Positions 27,166 to 35,895 of a DNA stretch of 64,000 nt are shown one piece after another. The position numbers were made by a program, and so were the translations under genes. Every line of letters begins with the position of its first letter. The stretch's first letter is position 1. This DNA comes from BQJU01 sp964015035 (GTDB lineage Bacteria; Bacteroidota; Bacteroidia; Chitinophagales; Saprospiraceae), in NCBI GenBank assembly GCA_964015035.1, contig CAXHCA010000005.1:31575-95574 (forward strand), given 5' to 3'. Below the pieces are notes generated by a model. That model did not search any database. It was not told the DNA's origin and saw nothing but the letters and a program-made list of their open reading frames with translations.

Positions 27166-27197
27166 TTTGGATATCTCACTGTGCGGGCCTATATTTG
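27166..27197 (+). promoter_or_regulatory. Bacteroidota-type promoter of the sigma-TPR-CHAT operon
   Basis: A -33 TTTG (27166-27169), a 20-base spacer and a -7 box TATATTTG (27190-27197) agree with the full TTTG-N19/20-TAnnTTTG consensus. The predicted transcript would start near 27203 and leave a leader of about 35 bases before the GTG start at 27240. Confidence 0.75.
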
Positions 27198-27239
27198 AGA
27201 GGAAAGTGTGTTACACAAAAACCTCATAAGCATTAGTCC

Positions 27240-27788
27240 GTGACCGACCAGGAAATATTTGAAGGCATCGCTCGCAAAGACAATCAGACCTTTTTATTCC
27301 TTTATCAGGAACATCAGGGCCAGATTTTGCGAATGGTGCAAAAGAACAGTGGAAATGAAGCCGACGCGCACGATATCTTTCAGGAAGGATTGGTGGCACT
27401 CTGGACGAATATTTCACGAGGTAAATTTGTGCAAAAAGACAATGCCAAGATTTCGACTTACCTGTATACGTTGTGCCGGAACATCTGGATTAGCCGTTTG
27501 AGAAAAAGAAAAAATATACTATCGATCGATAAGCGCCCACATCTGGAGGTAGCGGCGGAAGTGGATGAAATGGAGGCGCAATACGACCAGATTGCGATGC
27601 TGGAAAATCAATTTGCCAAACTCGGCGATGCCTGCAGGAAGATCTTGACGCTTTTTTATTATCAAAAAGCCGCCCTGAAGGAGATTGCGGAGCTTATGCA
27701 GATCACGGAGAAGACCGCCAAAAACACCAAATATCGCTGTATGCAAAATTTGCGTACCATTTATGAAACAGAAACTCAAGGACAATGA
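27240..27788 (+). CDS. ECF-type sigma factor heading the TPR-CHAT operon
   Basis: A 182-residue sigma-70 family protein starting with GTG. Region 2 covers about 15-85 (FLFLYQEHQGQILRMV, DAHDIFQEGLVALW, ISTYLYTLCRNIWISRLRK) and region 4 about 120-172 (ILTLFYYQKAALKEIAELMQITEKTAKNTKYRCMQ). It should direct RNA polymerase to a set of promoters, perhaps including its own. The stop overlaps the next start (ATGA), and a near-consensus promoter lies upstream. The next protein is membrane-anchored and may control it. Target genes are unknown. Confidence 0.88.
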   Translation: MTDQEIFEGIARKDNQTFLFLYQEHQGQILRMVQKNSGNEADAHDIFQEGLVALWTNISRGKFVQKDNAKISTYLYTLCRNIWISRLRKRKNILSIDKRPHLEVAAEVDEMEAQYDQIAMLENQFAKLGDACRKILTLFYYQKAALKEIAELMQITEKTAKNTKYRCMQNLRTIYETETQGQ

Positions 27789-28510
27789 AAGAGGAATTAA
27801 TGGAGCGGATCGAAGCTTTCCTGGACGGTAAAATCAGTCGGGAGGAATTGCAACGGGACGCCGATGCCTTGGGGGAAACGGATTTGCAGGAAAAAATCAC
27901 ATGGTTTACAAATACCCAAACGGCCATTGAAGCGGCAGGCTTGCGCAACCAATTGCAAGATATTTTACCCAAACCTCAACATAAAGAAGCCAAGGTAGTC
28001 AGGTTTACCCGCAACCGCTGGACATGGGCTATTGCGGCTTCTCTGCTTTTACTAGTGGTGGCCTATTGGGGCGTCAACAACTTTTCCAACCCTGGCCTTT
28101 ACGCCGAATATGAATACGTTGATCCGGGCTTGCCCGTGTTGATGAGCCAGTCGGACGACTACCAACTCTACGATGCATTGACTTATTATAGTGAAGGCAA
28201 TTATGCGGTAGCAGAAGAAAAATTACTACAAATTGAGGAACAATCTCCAGCGAGCGATACACTGGTTTATTATTTGGGGGCCAGTCAGCTCTACCAGGGA
28301 AAAACCACTGCTGCCGAAGGGAATTTGTCTAAGGTGGCCAATGTTGAAAATTCTAAGTTTGTACAGCGAGCAGAATGGCTCCTGATCCTGGTGGCATTAA
28401 AGGAACAGCATATGGAAAAGGCCAAACAATTATTGCAGCAAATCCTGGCTACACCGGATCACGAATTTTTGCAACAGGCCCAAAGTTTACAAAAAGAGTT
28501 GGGGGAATGA
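27785..28510 (+). CDS. Membrane-anchored TPR protein, putative anti-sigma factor
   Basis: A 241-residue protein with a cytoplasmic N-terminal 70 residues rich in Glu and Lys, one transmembrane segment (about 79-98, TWAIAASLLLLVVAYW), and a periplasmic helical region with TPR-type repeats (about 125-235; AEEKLLQIEE, YYLGASQLYQGKTTAAEGNL, ALKEQHMEKAKQLLQQIL). The N-terminus has no clear zinc anti-sigma motif, so anti-sigma activity is inferred from position (ATGA overlap with the ECF gene), the single membrane segment and the small cytoplasmic domain. It also overlaps the CHAT gene by four bases (ATGA), giving an unbroken coupled trio. Confidence 0.65.
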   Translation: MKEELMERIEAFLDGKISREELQRDADALGETDLQEKITWFTNTQTAIEAAGLRNQLQDILPKPQHKEAKVVRFTRNRWTWAIAASLLLLVVAYWGVNNFSNPGLYAEYEYVDPGLPVLMSQSDDYQLYDALTYYSEGNYAVAEEKLLQIEEQSPASDTLVYYLGASQLYQGKTTAAEGNLSKVANVENSKFVQRAEWLLILVALKEQHMEKAKQLLQQILATPDHEFLQQAQSLQKELGE

Positions 28511-31500
28511 CGGTTGTTTTTCCACATCAACTGGTCTTGAAGTTTTGGTCTTGTTGCCTGTGTTTACTTCTGCCTATTATTGGCTACAGCCAAAAACCGC
28601 AAGAACTACTAGAAAATGCTATCGGCTATTATAAATCGGATCAACTTGATTCGGCCCGCCATTTTTACCAACTTGCTTATCAAACAACGGATGCCGACAT
28701 TCAACTGCAAGCGGTAGAAGGGTTGGTTAAAGTGGCGATACTGAAAGCGGAGTTGGGAAGAGCAGATTCCCTACTTCAAATTGGTGATGACTTGATCGAA
28801 AATAAAACGGTTGGCCCAGCCGCTATTTGTGAATTTGAAACTGCCAGAGGGGAGTATTATCGAAGTAATTCGCAATTTGAAAAAGCACTCGCCCAACACC
28901 GGGCGGTGATTCAGAAAAGTGCCGATCTGGAAGGAGGCGAAGTGATTCACGCTTATGCTTTGTATTATACCGGGCTTACTTTTGAGCGTTTAGGAACTTA
29001 TGATTCCAGTTTGATCTATGTCAATCGGGCTTATCAAATCTTTCGGGAACAACTGGATACGACGAGTCTTGAATTTAGTGGTATCTACAACGGTCTGGGG
29101 GTGTGTCATTATCGCGCCAATCGGCTGGAAGAGGCCAAATTTTTTTACCTAAAATCTAAGGCCATTGCTGAAGAAAAACTGGGGCCGGTTTCCAGTGATT
29201 TGGCGATGTGTTTGAATAACCTTTCGTCCATATTTCGGGCGGAAGAAAATTACCAACAAGCCATTCAGTATAGCGAGCAGGCGCTAAAAATTTCGCGGGC
29301 ACTCAAAGACGAAGCCAGTATCTCCAGTGCCTATTATGCCTTGGGGGTTTACCATTATTTTATGGGCGATTACGGTCGAACGAAAGATTATATGGAAGCC
29401 TGCATTGCCATTCGCGAACGGTTGTACGATGCCAATCACTATTCTCTGATCGGACCGTATGAAGTGTTGGGGATTGCGGAAGAAGAATCGGGTAATTATC
29501 AGCAAACACTTTATTGTTTGAGGAAGGTACGGAGAAAAATCAAGGCCAATTATGGGCCGGGAAGCCTGGTGGAGGGGTTTAATTATGAAAATACGGCCAT
29601 CTGTTTCAAAACGGTAAACCAATTGGATTCAGCATTGCATTACATCCAGTTGGCCAGTCAAATTATCCCCGTGCTAGCTCCCGAAAATGACTATTCTGTC
29701 GGCGTGCACTACTTCAATTATGGCAATATTTTGTACCTGCAGGGGAAACTGGAAAAAGCCGAACAGATGGTGGAGAAATCCATGGCCATTTATCAAGCCG
29801 TTGGGTTGGACCACACTACGGAATATGCTCAGAATTTAACGTTGCAAGGACTAATTGCTGCGGAACAGGCTAACTGGACAAAGGCCGATCAACTGTTTCA
29901 GATGGCGTTGGAAATCGTTCGTTTACCATCGGGTGCGTTGGAAGGCGAGGGGTATCAAATGAGACCAAATACCCTTAGTGTGTTGCACGAATATTTGCAA
30001 TACTTGATCACCAAATATCAAGCTGATGTAGCGCCAGGAGTTTTGAAACAATTTGAAAAATTTTCGGCCATTTACCTCGATCTTTCCGATGATTTTAGAA
30101 AGCAATTTCACGATCCCTATACCAAAAGTGTATTGATCAAGGATAATGCCACAGTGTACAAAAGAATCATTGGCTTTTATCAACAGTTGTATCGAAAAAC
30201 CGGGCATGAAAAATACCTGAAAGCGGTCTATCAATTTTCAGAAAATGGGCGCACCTGTCTGCTACGCGATTTGCAGGATGATAAAATTAAATCCTATGCC
30301 GGAATCCCGGATTCTGTGGTGCAAAAGGAACTGGCTTTGAAAAATGAGCTGACCCGCCTGAATCAACAATTGCTAGAAAATCCGGCGTCGGACACAGTGA
30401 AGAGAGCCCTGTTTGCCAGCAAGGAGGCTTTTAATGCGCACCTAGACCAAACCTTAAAAGCTTATCCCAAATATTACGACCTGAAATTCAATTCCAAAAT
30501 TCCGGATTTAGCCGCGGTTCAAGCCCAATTAGACCAAAGGGCGCTGATTGAATATCTCGAAGATGATACAGCCTATTATGCGCTGGTTATTCAGCTGGAT
30601 GCCGCGGAATTACTTCATTTGGGTAACCGACAAAAGATCAATGAAACCGTGGCGGACTGGAAGCGAGCTTTGGTGTCACAAGAGAAAAAGCAGCTCGATC
30701 AAACGGGAAGGATCTTGTATCAAAAACTATGGCAGCCGCTGGCCGAAAAACTGTCTGGGGAGCGCGTCATCATTATTCCTTCGGGAACTTTATTTTACCT
30801 CAATTTTGAAACTTTGCCGACCGGCAATGCAAGTGCCCCTTTTCTGATTTATGACTACAACATTTCCTATGCGCTTTCCATTAATGTGTTGTTGTCAAAA
30901 GTACCCCAAAGCAGCAAAAAAGGGTTGCTGGCAGTGGTGCCGGGTTTTGAGGATGACATTAAGCTGGCTTATCGCAATCAGCGGGACACGATAGAGCCAA
31001 TTGACGACAATTTTCTCCATACCATCCGTCAACCTTGGTCATTGAAGTTGGCCAATAGTTTGAAACAAAAATTTGACAATCAGGCGTATATCGGGCTACA
31101 GGCCACGGAATCCAATCTCAAAAAGAATATTCATAAGGGCCGTATCTTATATTTTGGCACTCACGCCATTGCCAATGCCTCGGATCCACTACGCTCCAAG
31201 CTGGTATTGGCCAAAGAGGCAGGTGCGCAAGAGGAGGATGGTTATTTGCATGCTTATGAATTGTATGGCTTGCCGCTGGAGGCGGAATTGGCGGTGCTCA
31301 ATGCCTGTGAAAGTGGTCTGGGAGAATTGCAAGAAGGCGAGGGAATGATTTCTTTGGCCTACAGCATTCACTACGCCGGTTGTCCAAGCACCGTAATGTC
31401 CTTGTGGAAAGTGGATGAAAAAGTGAGCACTCAGATCACTGAAAAATTTCTGGATTATCTGGCAGACGGGTATACCAAAAGTGGAGCATTGCGCCAGGCC

Positions 31501-31686
31501 AAGCTGGACTACCTCGGGTCAGCCAATGCAGTTCTGCAACATCCTTTCTTTTGGGGAGGCATGGTTTTGATGGGACAGGATGGTGTAGTATCGTTTCAGC
31601 GCAGGTGGCCAAAACGGCTCTGGTTTGCAGGACTTGGCTTTTTGTTGCTAGTAGTAGGCATTTGGGCAGCGCGAAGAGTGCGCTAG
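28507..31686 (+). CDS. Secreted TPR-repeat protein with C-terminal CHAT protease domain
   Basis: A 1059-residue protein. The start ATG overlaps the previous stop; a frame extending upstream to 28375 lies inside the TPR gene. It has a signal peptide (about 1-28, ending GYSQ), then at least eight TPR-like repeats (about 30-500; for example GTYDSSLIYVNRAYQIF, ENYQQAIQYSEQALKIS, GDYGRTKDYMEACIAIRERL), a linker, and a CHAT domain (about 720-1030) with the His motif YFGTHAIAN and Cys motif LNACESGLGEL, closing MSLWKVDEK and HPFFWGGMVLMGQD. One terminal transmembrane segment (about 1038-1056, WFAGLGFLLLVVGIWAA) follows. It appears to be a membrane-tethered periplasmic protease whose TPR arm recognises a partner. 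Being downstream of a sigma and membrane TPR protein, it could be a stress-induced protease or cleave the anti-sigma-like neighbour; that link is inference. Confidence 0.87.
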   Translation: MTVVFPHQLVLKFWSCCLCLLLPIIGYSQKPQELLENAIGYYKSDQLDSARHFYQLAYQTTDADIQLQAVEGLVKVAILKAELGRADSLLQIGDDLIENKTVGPAAICEFETARGEYYRSNSQFEKALAQHRAVIQKSADLEGGEVIHAYALYYTGLTFERLGTYDSSLIYVNRAYQIFREQLDTTSLEFSGIYNGLGVCHYRANRLEEAKFFYLKSKAIAEEKLGPVSSDLAMCLNNLSSIFRAEENYQQAIQYSEQALKISRALKDEASISSAYYALGVYHYFMGDYGRTKDYMEACIAIRERLYDANHYSLIGPYEVLGIAEEESGNYQQTLYCLRKVRRKIKANYGPGSLVEGFNYENTAICFKTVNQLDSALHYIQLASQIIPVLAPENDYSVGVHYFNYGNILYLQGKLEKAEQMVEKSMAIYQAVGLDHTTEYAQNLTLQGLIAAEQANWTKADQLFQMALEIVRLPSGALEGEGYQMRPNTLSVLHEYLQYLITKYQADVAPGVLKQFEKFSAIYLDLSDDFRKQFHDPYTKSVLIKDNATVYKRIIGFYQQLYRKTGHEKYLKAVYQFSENGRTCLLRDLQDDKIKSYAGIPDSVVQKELALKNELTRLNQQLLENPASDTVKRALFASKEAFNAHLDQTLKAYPKYYDLKFNSKIPDLAAVQAQLDQRALIEYLEDDTAYYALVIQLDAAELLHLGNRQKINETVADWKRALVSQEKKQLDQTGRILYQKLWQPLAEKLSGERVIIIPSGTLFYLNFETLPTGNASAPFLIYDYNISYALSINVLLSKVPQSSKKGLLAVVPGFEDDIKLAYRNQRDTIEPIDDNFLHTIRQPWSLKLANSLKQKFDNQAYIGLQATESNLKKNIHKGRILYFGTHAIANASDPLRSKLVLAKEAGAQEEDGYLHAYELYGLPLEAELAVLNACESGLGELQEGEGMISLAYSIHYAGCPSTVMSLWKVDEKVSTQITEKFLDYLADGYTKSGALRQAKLDYLGSANAVLQHPFFWGGMVLMGQDGVVSFQRRWPKRLWFAGLGFLLLVVGIWAARRVR

Positions 31687-31691
31687 GAAGA

Positions 31692-32102
31692 TTATCGCGC
31701 CGGATATTCTACATAATTGCGGGGTGTTTCATAAAGCCGTACACCCACCTCATAGCGATCATCCAGGTGCGTGGTGAGGATTTGCCAAATGACGTAACAA
31801 ATGTGCTCGGCAGTAGGGTTGAGGTTTTTAAATTCTTCGGTGTCCAGATTGAGGTTTTTGTGGTCAAAGCGCAATTCCACTTCTCGATAAATCAAATCCT
31901 TCAATATCTTTAAATCGATGAGAAAACCCGTTTCAGGGTCCACCTCTCCCGACACCCTCACTTCCAAATCATAATTATGGCCATGGTAATTGGGGCTATT
32001 GCAAAGACCAAAAACTTCGCGGTTTTTCTCATCACTCCAAGCGGGGTTATGCAAGCGGTGGGCGGCATTGAAGTGGGCCTTTCTGTAAATGGAAACTCTC
32101 AT
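31692..32102 (-). CDS. 6-pyruvoyl/6-carboxy-tetrahydropterin synthase family (PTPS/QueD)
   Basis: A 136-residue T-fold enzyme acting on dihydroneopterin triphosphate. Zinc ligands are His15 (AAHRL), His40 and His42 (YHGHNY). The catalytic Cys34 sits in LCNSPNYHGH, i.e. C-x5-HGH, the spacing of 6-pyruvoyl-tetrahydropterin synthases, rather than the C-x3-HGH of classical QueD. Asp80-His81 (FDHKN) and Glu125 (YETPRN) complete the active site. The product is either 6-carboxytetrahydropterin for queuosine or 6-pyruvoyl-tetrahydropterin for biopterin; the spacing favours the latter, but not decisively. A good promoter lies upstream. It is transcribed alone, convergent with the CHAT gene, five bases apart. 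Confidence 0.82.
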   Translation of the reverse strand: MRVSIYRKAHFNAAHRLHNPAWSDEKNREVFGLCNSPNYHGHNYDLEVRVSGEVDPETGFLIDLKILKDLIYREVELRFDHKNLNLDTEEFKNLNPTAEHICYVIWQILTTHLDDRYEVGVRLYETPRNYVEYPAR

Positions 32103-32123
32103 AGATCATCGTTTATCACGCAA

Positions 32124-32154
32124 CAAAATTACATGGGGTTTGGTTTGCACCAAA
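32124..32154 (-). promoter_or_regulatory. Bacteroidota-type promoter of the PTPS/QueD gene
   Basis: Read on the minus strand: -33 TTTG (32154-32151), a 19-base spacer and -7 box TAATTTTG (32131-32124), an exact match to the consensus. The box lies 21 bases before the ATG at 32102. Confidence 0.75.
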
Positions 32155-32501
32155 TTGGGTAATAACGCTATTTCCTGTTTTGAGAAACCTCCCCGGTATA
32201 AAATCGGGATCAAACTAAAACGTGAGGCGCAAACAACCACCGGAGGTGGCGATTTGCATTTTTGAATGGTCTTCTAACCACAAGATTGGTCGAAAACCAT
32301 CTATTCACGAATTAATTGCCCAACAATCTATCTACTGAGGTGGTTTTGTCTTATTTGGGTTTTTGAAGATTAAACCTGTTTTTATTTTATAAAGTGGTTT
32401 TTTTATAAAACATTTCTTATATTTTCGCTTTATATACTTAGGGCTTCCTGAGTGGTCTCTTTTGAGCAAGTTTTAAGCTTCTTTTACGCAACAAAATACA
32501 A
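32155..32501. other. Intergenic gap upstream of the molybdenum hydroxylase cluster
   Basis: About 350 AT-rich bases between divergent genes. No gene or strong palindrome is evident. A TATATTTT sequence (32418-32425) resembles a -7 box but lacks a -33 TTTG at the right distance, so the promoter of the cluster is not located. Confidence 0.4.
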
Positions 32502-32948
32502 TTGCCTATGCAACTTACCGGTAAGCATACCTTCAGTGCTTCAGCTTCTACTATATGGAAAATGTTGATGGATGCCGATACCCTCGCAGAGATTACACCG
32601 GGCATTACCAGACTGGAACCTACTGGAGAGGACCAATACAAAGCCATTGCCGATGTCAAAATGGGACCGGTGAAAGGTTCTTTTTCCGGTGATCTGGAAG
32701 TGGCCGAAAAAGAAGAACCCAAGCGATTTTTACTCAAAGTAAAACAGAACAGCAAAATTGGTAATGTTGCTGCTGACGTGAGCATTGAGTTAAATGAACT
32801 TTCCGCAGAAGAGACTGAATTATCATTTAGTGGTGATGCTCGCTTGTCGGGGCTACTGGCTCGTACAGGCAACCGCGTAATGTCGGGGGTAGCCAATACC
32901 CTGAGCAAGCAGTTCTTTGAGGCCATGGAAGAGAAAATTAAGCAATAA
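32502..32948 (+). CDS. coxG: CoxG-like SRPBCC protein
   Basis: A 148-residue START/SRPBCC-fold protein of the CoxG family. The N-terminal motif LTGKHTFSASASTIWKML resembles the polyketide cyclase-like ligand-binding fold, and the rest fits CoxG (ADVKMGPVKGSFSGDLEV, SFSGDARLSGLLA). CoxG proteins accompany carbon monoxide dehydrogenase and related molybdenum hydroxylase clusters and may help anchor or mature the enzyme at the membrane; this copy has no membrane anchor. It is first in a likely operon: the next gene follows after 33 bases. Confidence 0.8.
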   Translation: MPMQLTGKHTFSASASTIWKMLMDADTLAEITPGITRLEPTGEDQYKAIADVKMGPVKGSFSGDLEVAEKEEPKRFLLKVKQNSKIGNVAADVSIELNELSAEETELSFSGDARLSGLLARTGNRVMSGVANTLSKQFFEAMEEKIKQ

Positions 32949-32981
32949 ATTTTTGTCACCTTATCAAATAGATTGAAACTC

Positions 32982-33455
32982 ATGACGATTAAAATTACCC
33001 TAACCGTTAATGGGGAAACTCGCAGCCACGAGGTAGAACCAAGGCTTTTGTTGTCGCACTTCCTGCGCGACACGCTGGGCCTGACGGGAACCCATATCGG
33101 ATGCGATACCAGCAATTGTGGGGCCTGTACCGTAATGGTAGATGGCAAAGCCGCAAAATCGTGCACCCTATTGGCAGTGCAGGCCGATGGCGCCAACATA
33201 ACGACCATCGAAGGTCTGGCTCAAAATGGCAACTTACATCCACTTCAAGAAGGATTTAAAGAACAGCATGGTCTGCAGTGTGGGTTTTGCACGCCTGGCA
33301 TGATCATGACTGCAGCCGACTTGCTAGATCGCAATCCACATCCGAGTGAAAAGGAAATCCGCGAAGCTTTGGAGGGCAATTTCTGTCGCTGTACCGGTTA
33401 TCACAATATTGTGAAAGCCATCCAGCACGCTGCGGAACATGCACAAAGTGTTTAG
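32982..33455 (+). CDS. coxS: [2Fe-2S] small subunit of molybdenum hydroxylase
   Basis: A 157-residue subunit of the xanthine dehydrogenase/CO dehydrogenase family that carries electrons from the molybdenum site to FAD. The N-terminal plant-type cluster is bound by Cys41, Cys46, Cys49 and Cys61 (GCDTSNCGACT) and the second cluster by Cys100, Cys103, Cys135 and Cys137 (QCGFCTPG and NFCRCTGY). Its length is typical. ATG at 32982 is preferred to a TTG at 32973. It lies 33 bases after coxG and 32 bases before the large subunit. Confidence 0.92.
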   Translation: MTIKITLTVNGETRSHEVEPRLLLSHFLRDTLGLTGTHIGCDTSNCGACTVMVDGKAAKSCTLLAVQADGANITTIEGLAQNGNLHPLQEGFKEQHGLQCGFCTPGMIMTAADLLDRNPHPSEKEIREALEGNFCRCTGYHNIVKAIQHAAEHAQSV

Positions 33456-33487
33456 CATTTGTAAACTTCTAAAAAAAAACAACCCTT

Positions 33488-35845
33488 ATGACATTCATAG
33501 GAAAATCTGTAAAGCGTGTTGAAGACAAACGCTTTATTACAGGTAAGGGAAATTATACGGATGATATTGTCCTGCCGGGCATGCTCCACGCCTACATCAT
33601 TCGTAGTCCTTATGCCCACGCCAATATTCTTAGTATAGATACCTCCGAAGCGACTTCCATGGAAGGAGTCGTTGCCATTTATACAGGAAAGGATTTGGCC
33701 GGCGTCAATGGTGTACCTTGCGGCTGGCAAATCAATTTCAAAAATGGTGATACGATGAAGGAACCTCCTCACCCACTGATCGTGGCGGATAAGGTGCGCC
33801 ATCAGGGAGATTCTGTCGCCATTGTCATTGCTGAAACCCGCGAGCAAGCCCGTGATGCCGCCGATGCCGTTGAAATTGAGTATGAAGAACTACCGGCAGT
33901 CGTCAATGCCAAAGCGGCCACCGAAGCAGGGGCGCCTTTAGTGCATGATGATGCACCCAATAATATATGCTTTGATTGGGAACTTGGAAACCCCAAAGCA
34001 GAAGTGGATGAGGCCATGAATAACGCCCATCACATCACCAAACTGGAGTTTGTCAACCAGCGGGTGATTCCCAATGCCATCGAGCCGCGGGCGGCGATTG
34101 GTAGTTTTGATACCACTAGTGAAAAATATACCCTCTATACTACTTCCCAGAATCCGCACTTGACCCGCCTGTTGTTGTGTGCTTTTGTTTTGGGCATCCC
34201 CGAACACAAAGTACGGGTTGTTGCACCTGATGTTGGGGGTGGGTTTGGCAGTAAAATTTTCCATTATCTGGAAGAAGCATTAGTGATTTGGTGTTCTCAA
34301 AAATTGGGTCAGCCCGTAAAGTGGACGGCCGAACGTAGTGAGAGTTTCATTACTGATGCCCACGGTCGCGATCACATCACAAAGGCCGAGATGGGCTTTG
34401 ATAAGGAAGGCAAAATTGTTGGACTACGCGTCAATACCTTTGCCAATTTAGGGGCCTATCTTTCTACCTTTGCGCCCGCTGTTCCCACGTGGTTGCATGG
34501 CACGCTCTTGCAAGGATTGTATACTACGCCCAAGATTCACATTGATTTGGTGGGCGTTTTTACACATACTACAGCTGTTGATGCCTACCGTGGTGCAGGC
34601 CGTCCGGAAGCTACATATTTGCTAGAGCGATTACTGGATACCGCAGCGTTGGAAATGAACGTTGATCCTGCGGAATTGCGATTAAAGAATTTTATACCAC
34701 CATTTGATGGGGTTAAGGAACCCGGTTACCAAACCCAAGTGGCTCTGCAATACGACAGTGGCAACTACCACGGGGTATTGGAGAAGGCGTTGGAAAAGGT
34801 AGATTATAAAAATTTCCGTAAGGAACAAGAGGCAGCCCGTAAGGAAGGCCGCTTGCTCGGCATTGGATTTTCTACTTATATCGAAGCATGTGGTATTGCT
34901 CCTTCTGCGGTGGTTGGTGCCCTGGGGGCTCGTGCCGGCTTATACGAATCGGCGCAAGTACGGGTACAGCCTACGGGTAAGGTCAGTGTCTACTCTGGAT
35001 CTCACTCACACGGGCAAGGACACGAAACGACTTTTGCACAGGTTGTGGCTGACAAATTTGGCATCCCGATGGAGGATGTAGATATTATACATGGCGACTC
35101 CGATGCCGTAGCCTTCGGAATGGGAACTTACGGTTCTCGCAGTTTGGCCGTAGGCGGTAGTGCCATCGTTAAGAGTATCGAGAAGGTCATCGAGAAAGGA
35201 AGTAAAATTGCGGCGCACAAATTGGAGGCATCGGTGGATGATCTTGAGTTTGCCAATGGAAAATGGACGGTGAAAGGAACGGATAAGAGTGTTGGGTTTG
35301 GCGATGTGGCGTTGACGGCCTATGTGCCGCACGACTATCCGGAAGGTCTGGAGCCGGGTATGGACTTTGCCAGTTTCTATGATCCGACCAACTTTACTTA
35401 TCCCTTCGGGGCACACATTGCTGTGGTAGAAGTAGATAAGGATACCGGAAAAGTGACCTTGAAACGTTTCATCGCAGTTGATGATGTGGGAAATGTGATC
35501 AATCCGATGATCGTGGACGGGCAGATTCACGGTGGAATTGCGCAAGGCGTTGGGCAGGCTCTGTTTGAAGGTGCCATTTACGATGAAAACGGCCAGTTGA
35601 CCAATGGTTCGTACATGGACTACACGATGCCAAGGGCAGATGATTTTCCCTCATTTGAAATAGATCGTCAGGTGACCCCTTGTCCGCACAATCCACTGGG
35701 TGTGAAAGGTGCCGGTGAAGCCGGAACGATTGGCTCTACCCCTGCTGTAGTGAATGCGGTAATGGATGCTTTGTCTCCATTTGGGATAAAAGACATTCAA
35801 ATGCCGTTGACTTCTGAGCGGGTGTGGAGAGCGATGAATGAATAA
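33488..35845 (+). CDS. Form II molybdenum hydroxylase large subunit (CoxL-like)
   Basis: A 785-residue molybdopterin-containing catalytic subunit. The active-site loop reads AYRGAGR (366-372), the form II signature, rather than the AYxCSFR of true carbon monoxide dehydrogenases; the GVKGAGEAG segment holds the expected catalytic Glu744. Molybdopterin-binding motifs DVGGGFG and GSGSHS-like (SGSHSHGQGH) are visible. The substrate of form II enzymes is often unknown; they act on purines, aldehydes or aromatics, and CO oxidation is unproven for this form. The order S-L-M after coxG also fits form II. Confidence 0.9.
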   Translation: MTFIGKSVKRVEDKRFITGKGNYTDDIVLPGMLHAYIIRSPYAHANILSIDTSEATSMEGVVAIYTGKDLAGVNGVPCGWQINFKNGDTMKEPPHPLIVADKVRHQGDSVAIVIAETREQARDAADAVEIEYEELPAVVNAKAATEAGAPLVHDDAPNNICFDWELGNPKAEVDEAMNNAHHITKLEFVNQRVIPNAIEPRAAIGSFDTTSEKYTLYTTSQNPHLTRLLLCAFVLGIPEHKVRVVAPDVGGGFGSKIFHYLEEALVIWCSQKLGQPVKWTAERSESFITDAHGRDHITKAEMGFDKEGKIVGLRVNTFANLGAYLSTFAPAVPTWLHGTLLQGLYTTPKIHIDLVGVFTHTTAVDAYRGAGRPEATYLLERLLDTAALEMNVDPAELRLKNFIPPFDGVKEPGYQTQVALQYDSGNYHGVLEKALEKVDYKNFRKEQEAARKEGRLLGIGFSTYIEACGIAPSAVVGALGARAGLYESAQVRVQPTGKVSVYSGSHSHGQGHETTFAQVVADKFGIPMEDVDIIHGDSDAVAFGMGTYGSRSLAVGGSAIVKSIEKVIEKGSKIAAHKLEASVDDLEFANGKWTVKGTDKSVGFGDVALTAYVPHDYPEGLEPGMDFASFYDPTNFTYPFGAHIAVVEVDKDTGKVTLKRFIAVDDVGNVINPMIVDGQIHGGIAQGVGQALFEGAIYDENGQLTNGSYMDYTMPRADDFPSFEIDRQVTPCPHNPLGVKGAGEAGTIGSTPAVVNAVMDALSPFGIKDIQMPLTSERVWRAMNE

Positions 35846-35895
35846 AATGGTTTGCTTTTGATGACCATTTACTCAAAAATTTAAAATCTAAAAAA

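Noticed and set aside
28375..28506. Upstream in-frame extension of the TPR/CHAT gene
   Set aside because: It lies inside the preceding TPR gene in another frame; the signal peptide begins at the ATG at 28507, which overlaps the previous stop.
32155..32501. Possible riboswitch (for example Moco-type) ahead of the molybdenum hydroxylase cluster
   Set aside because: No convincing conserved stem arrangement could be drawn by eye; it remains unannotated.
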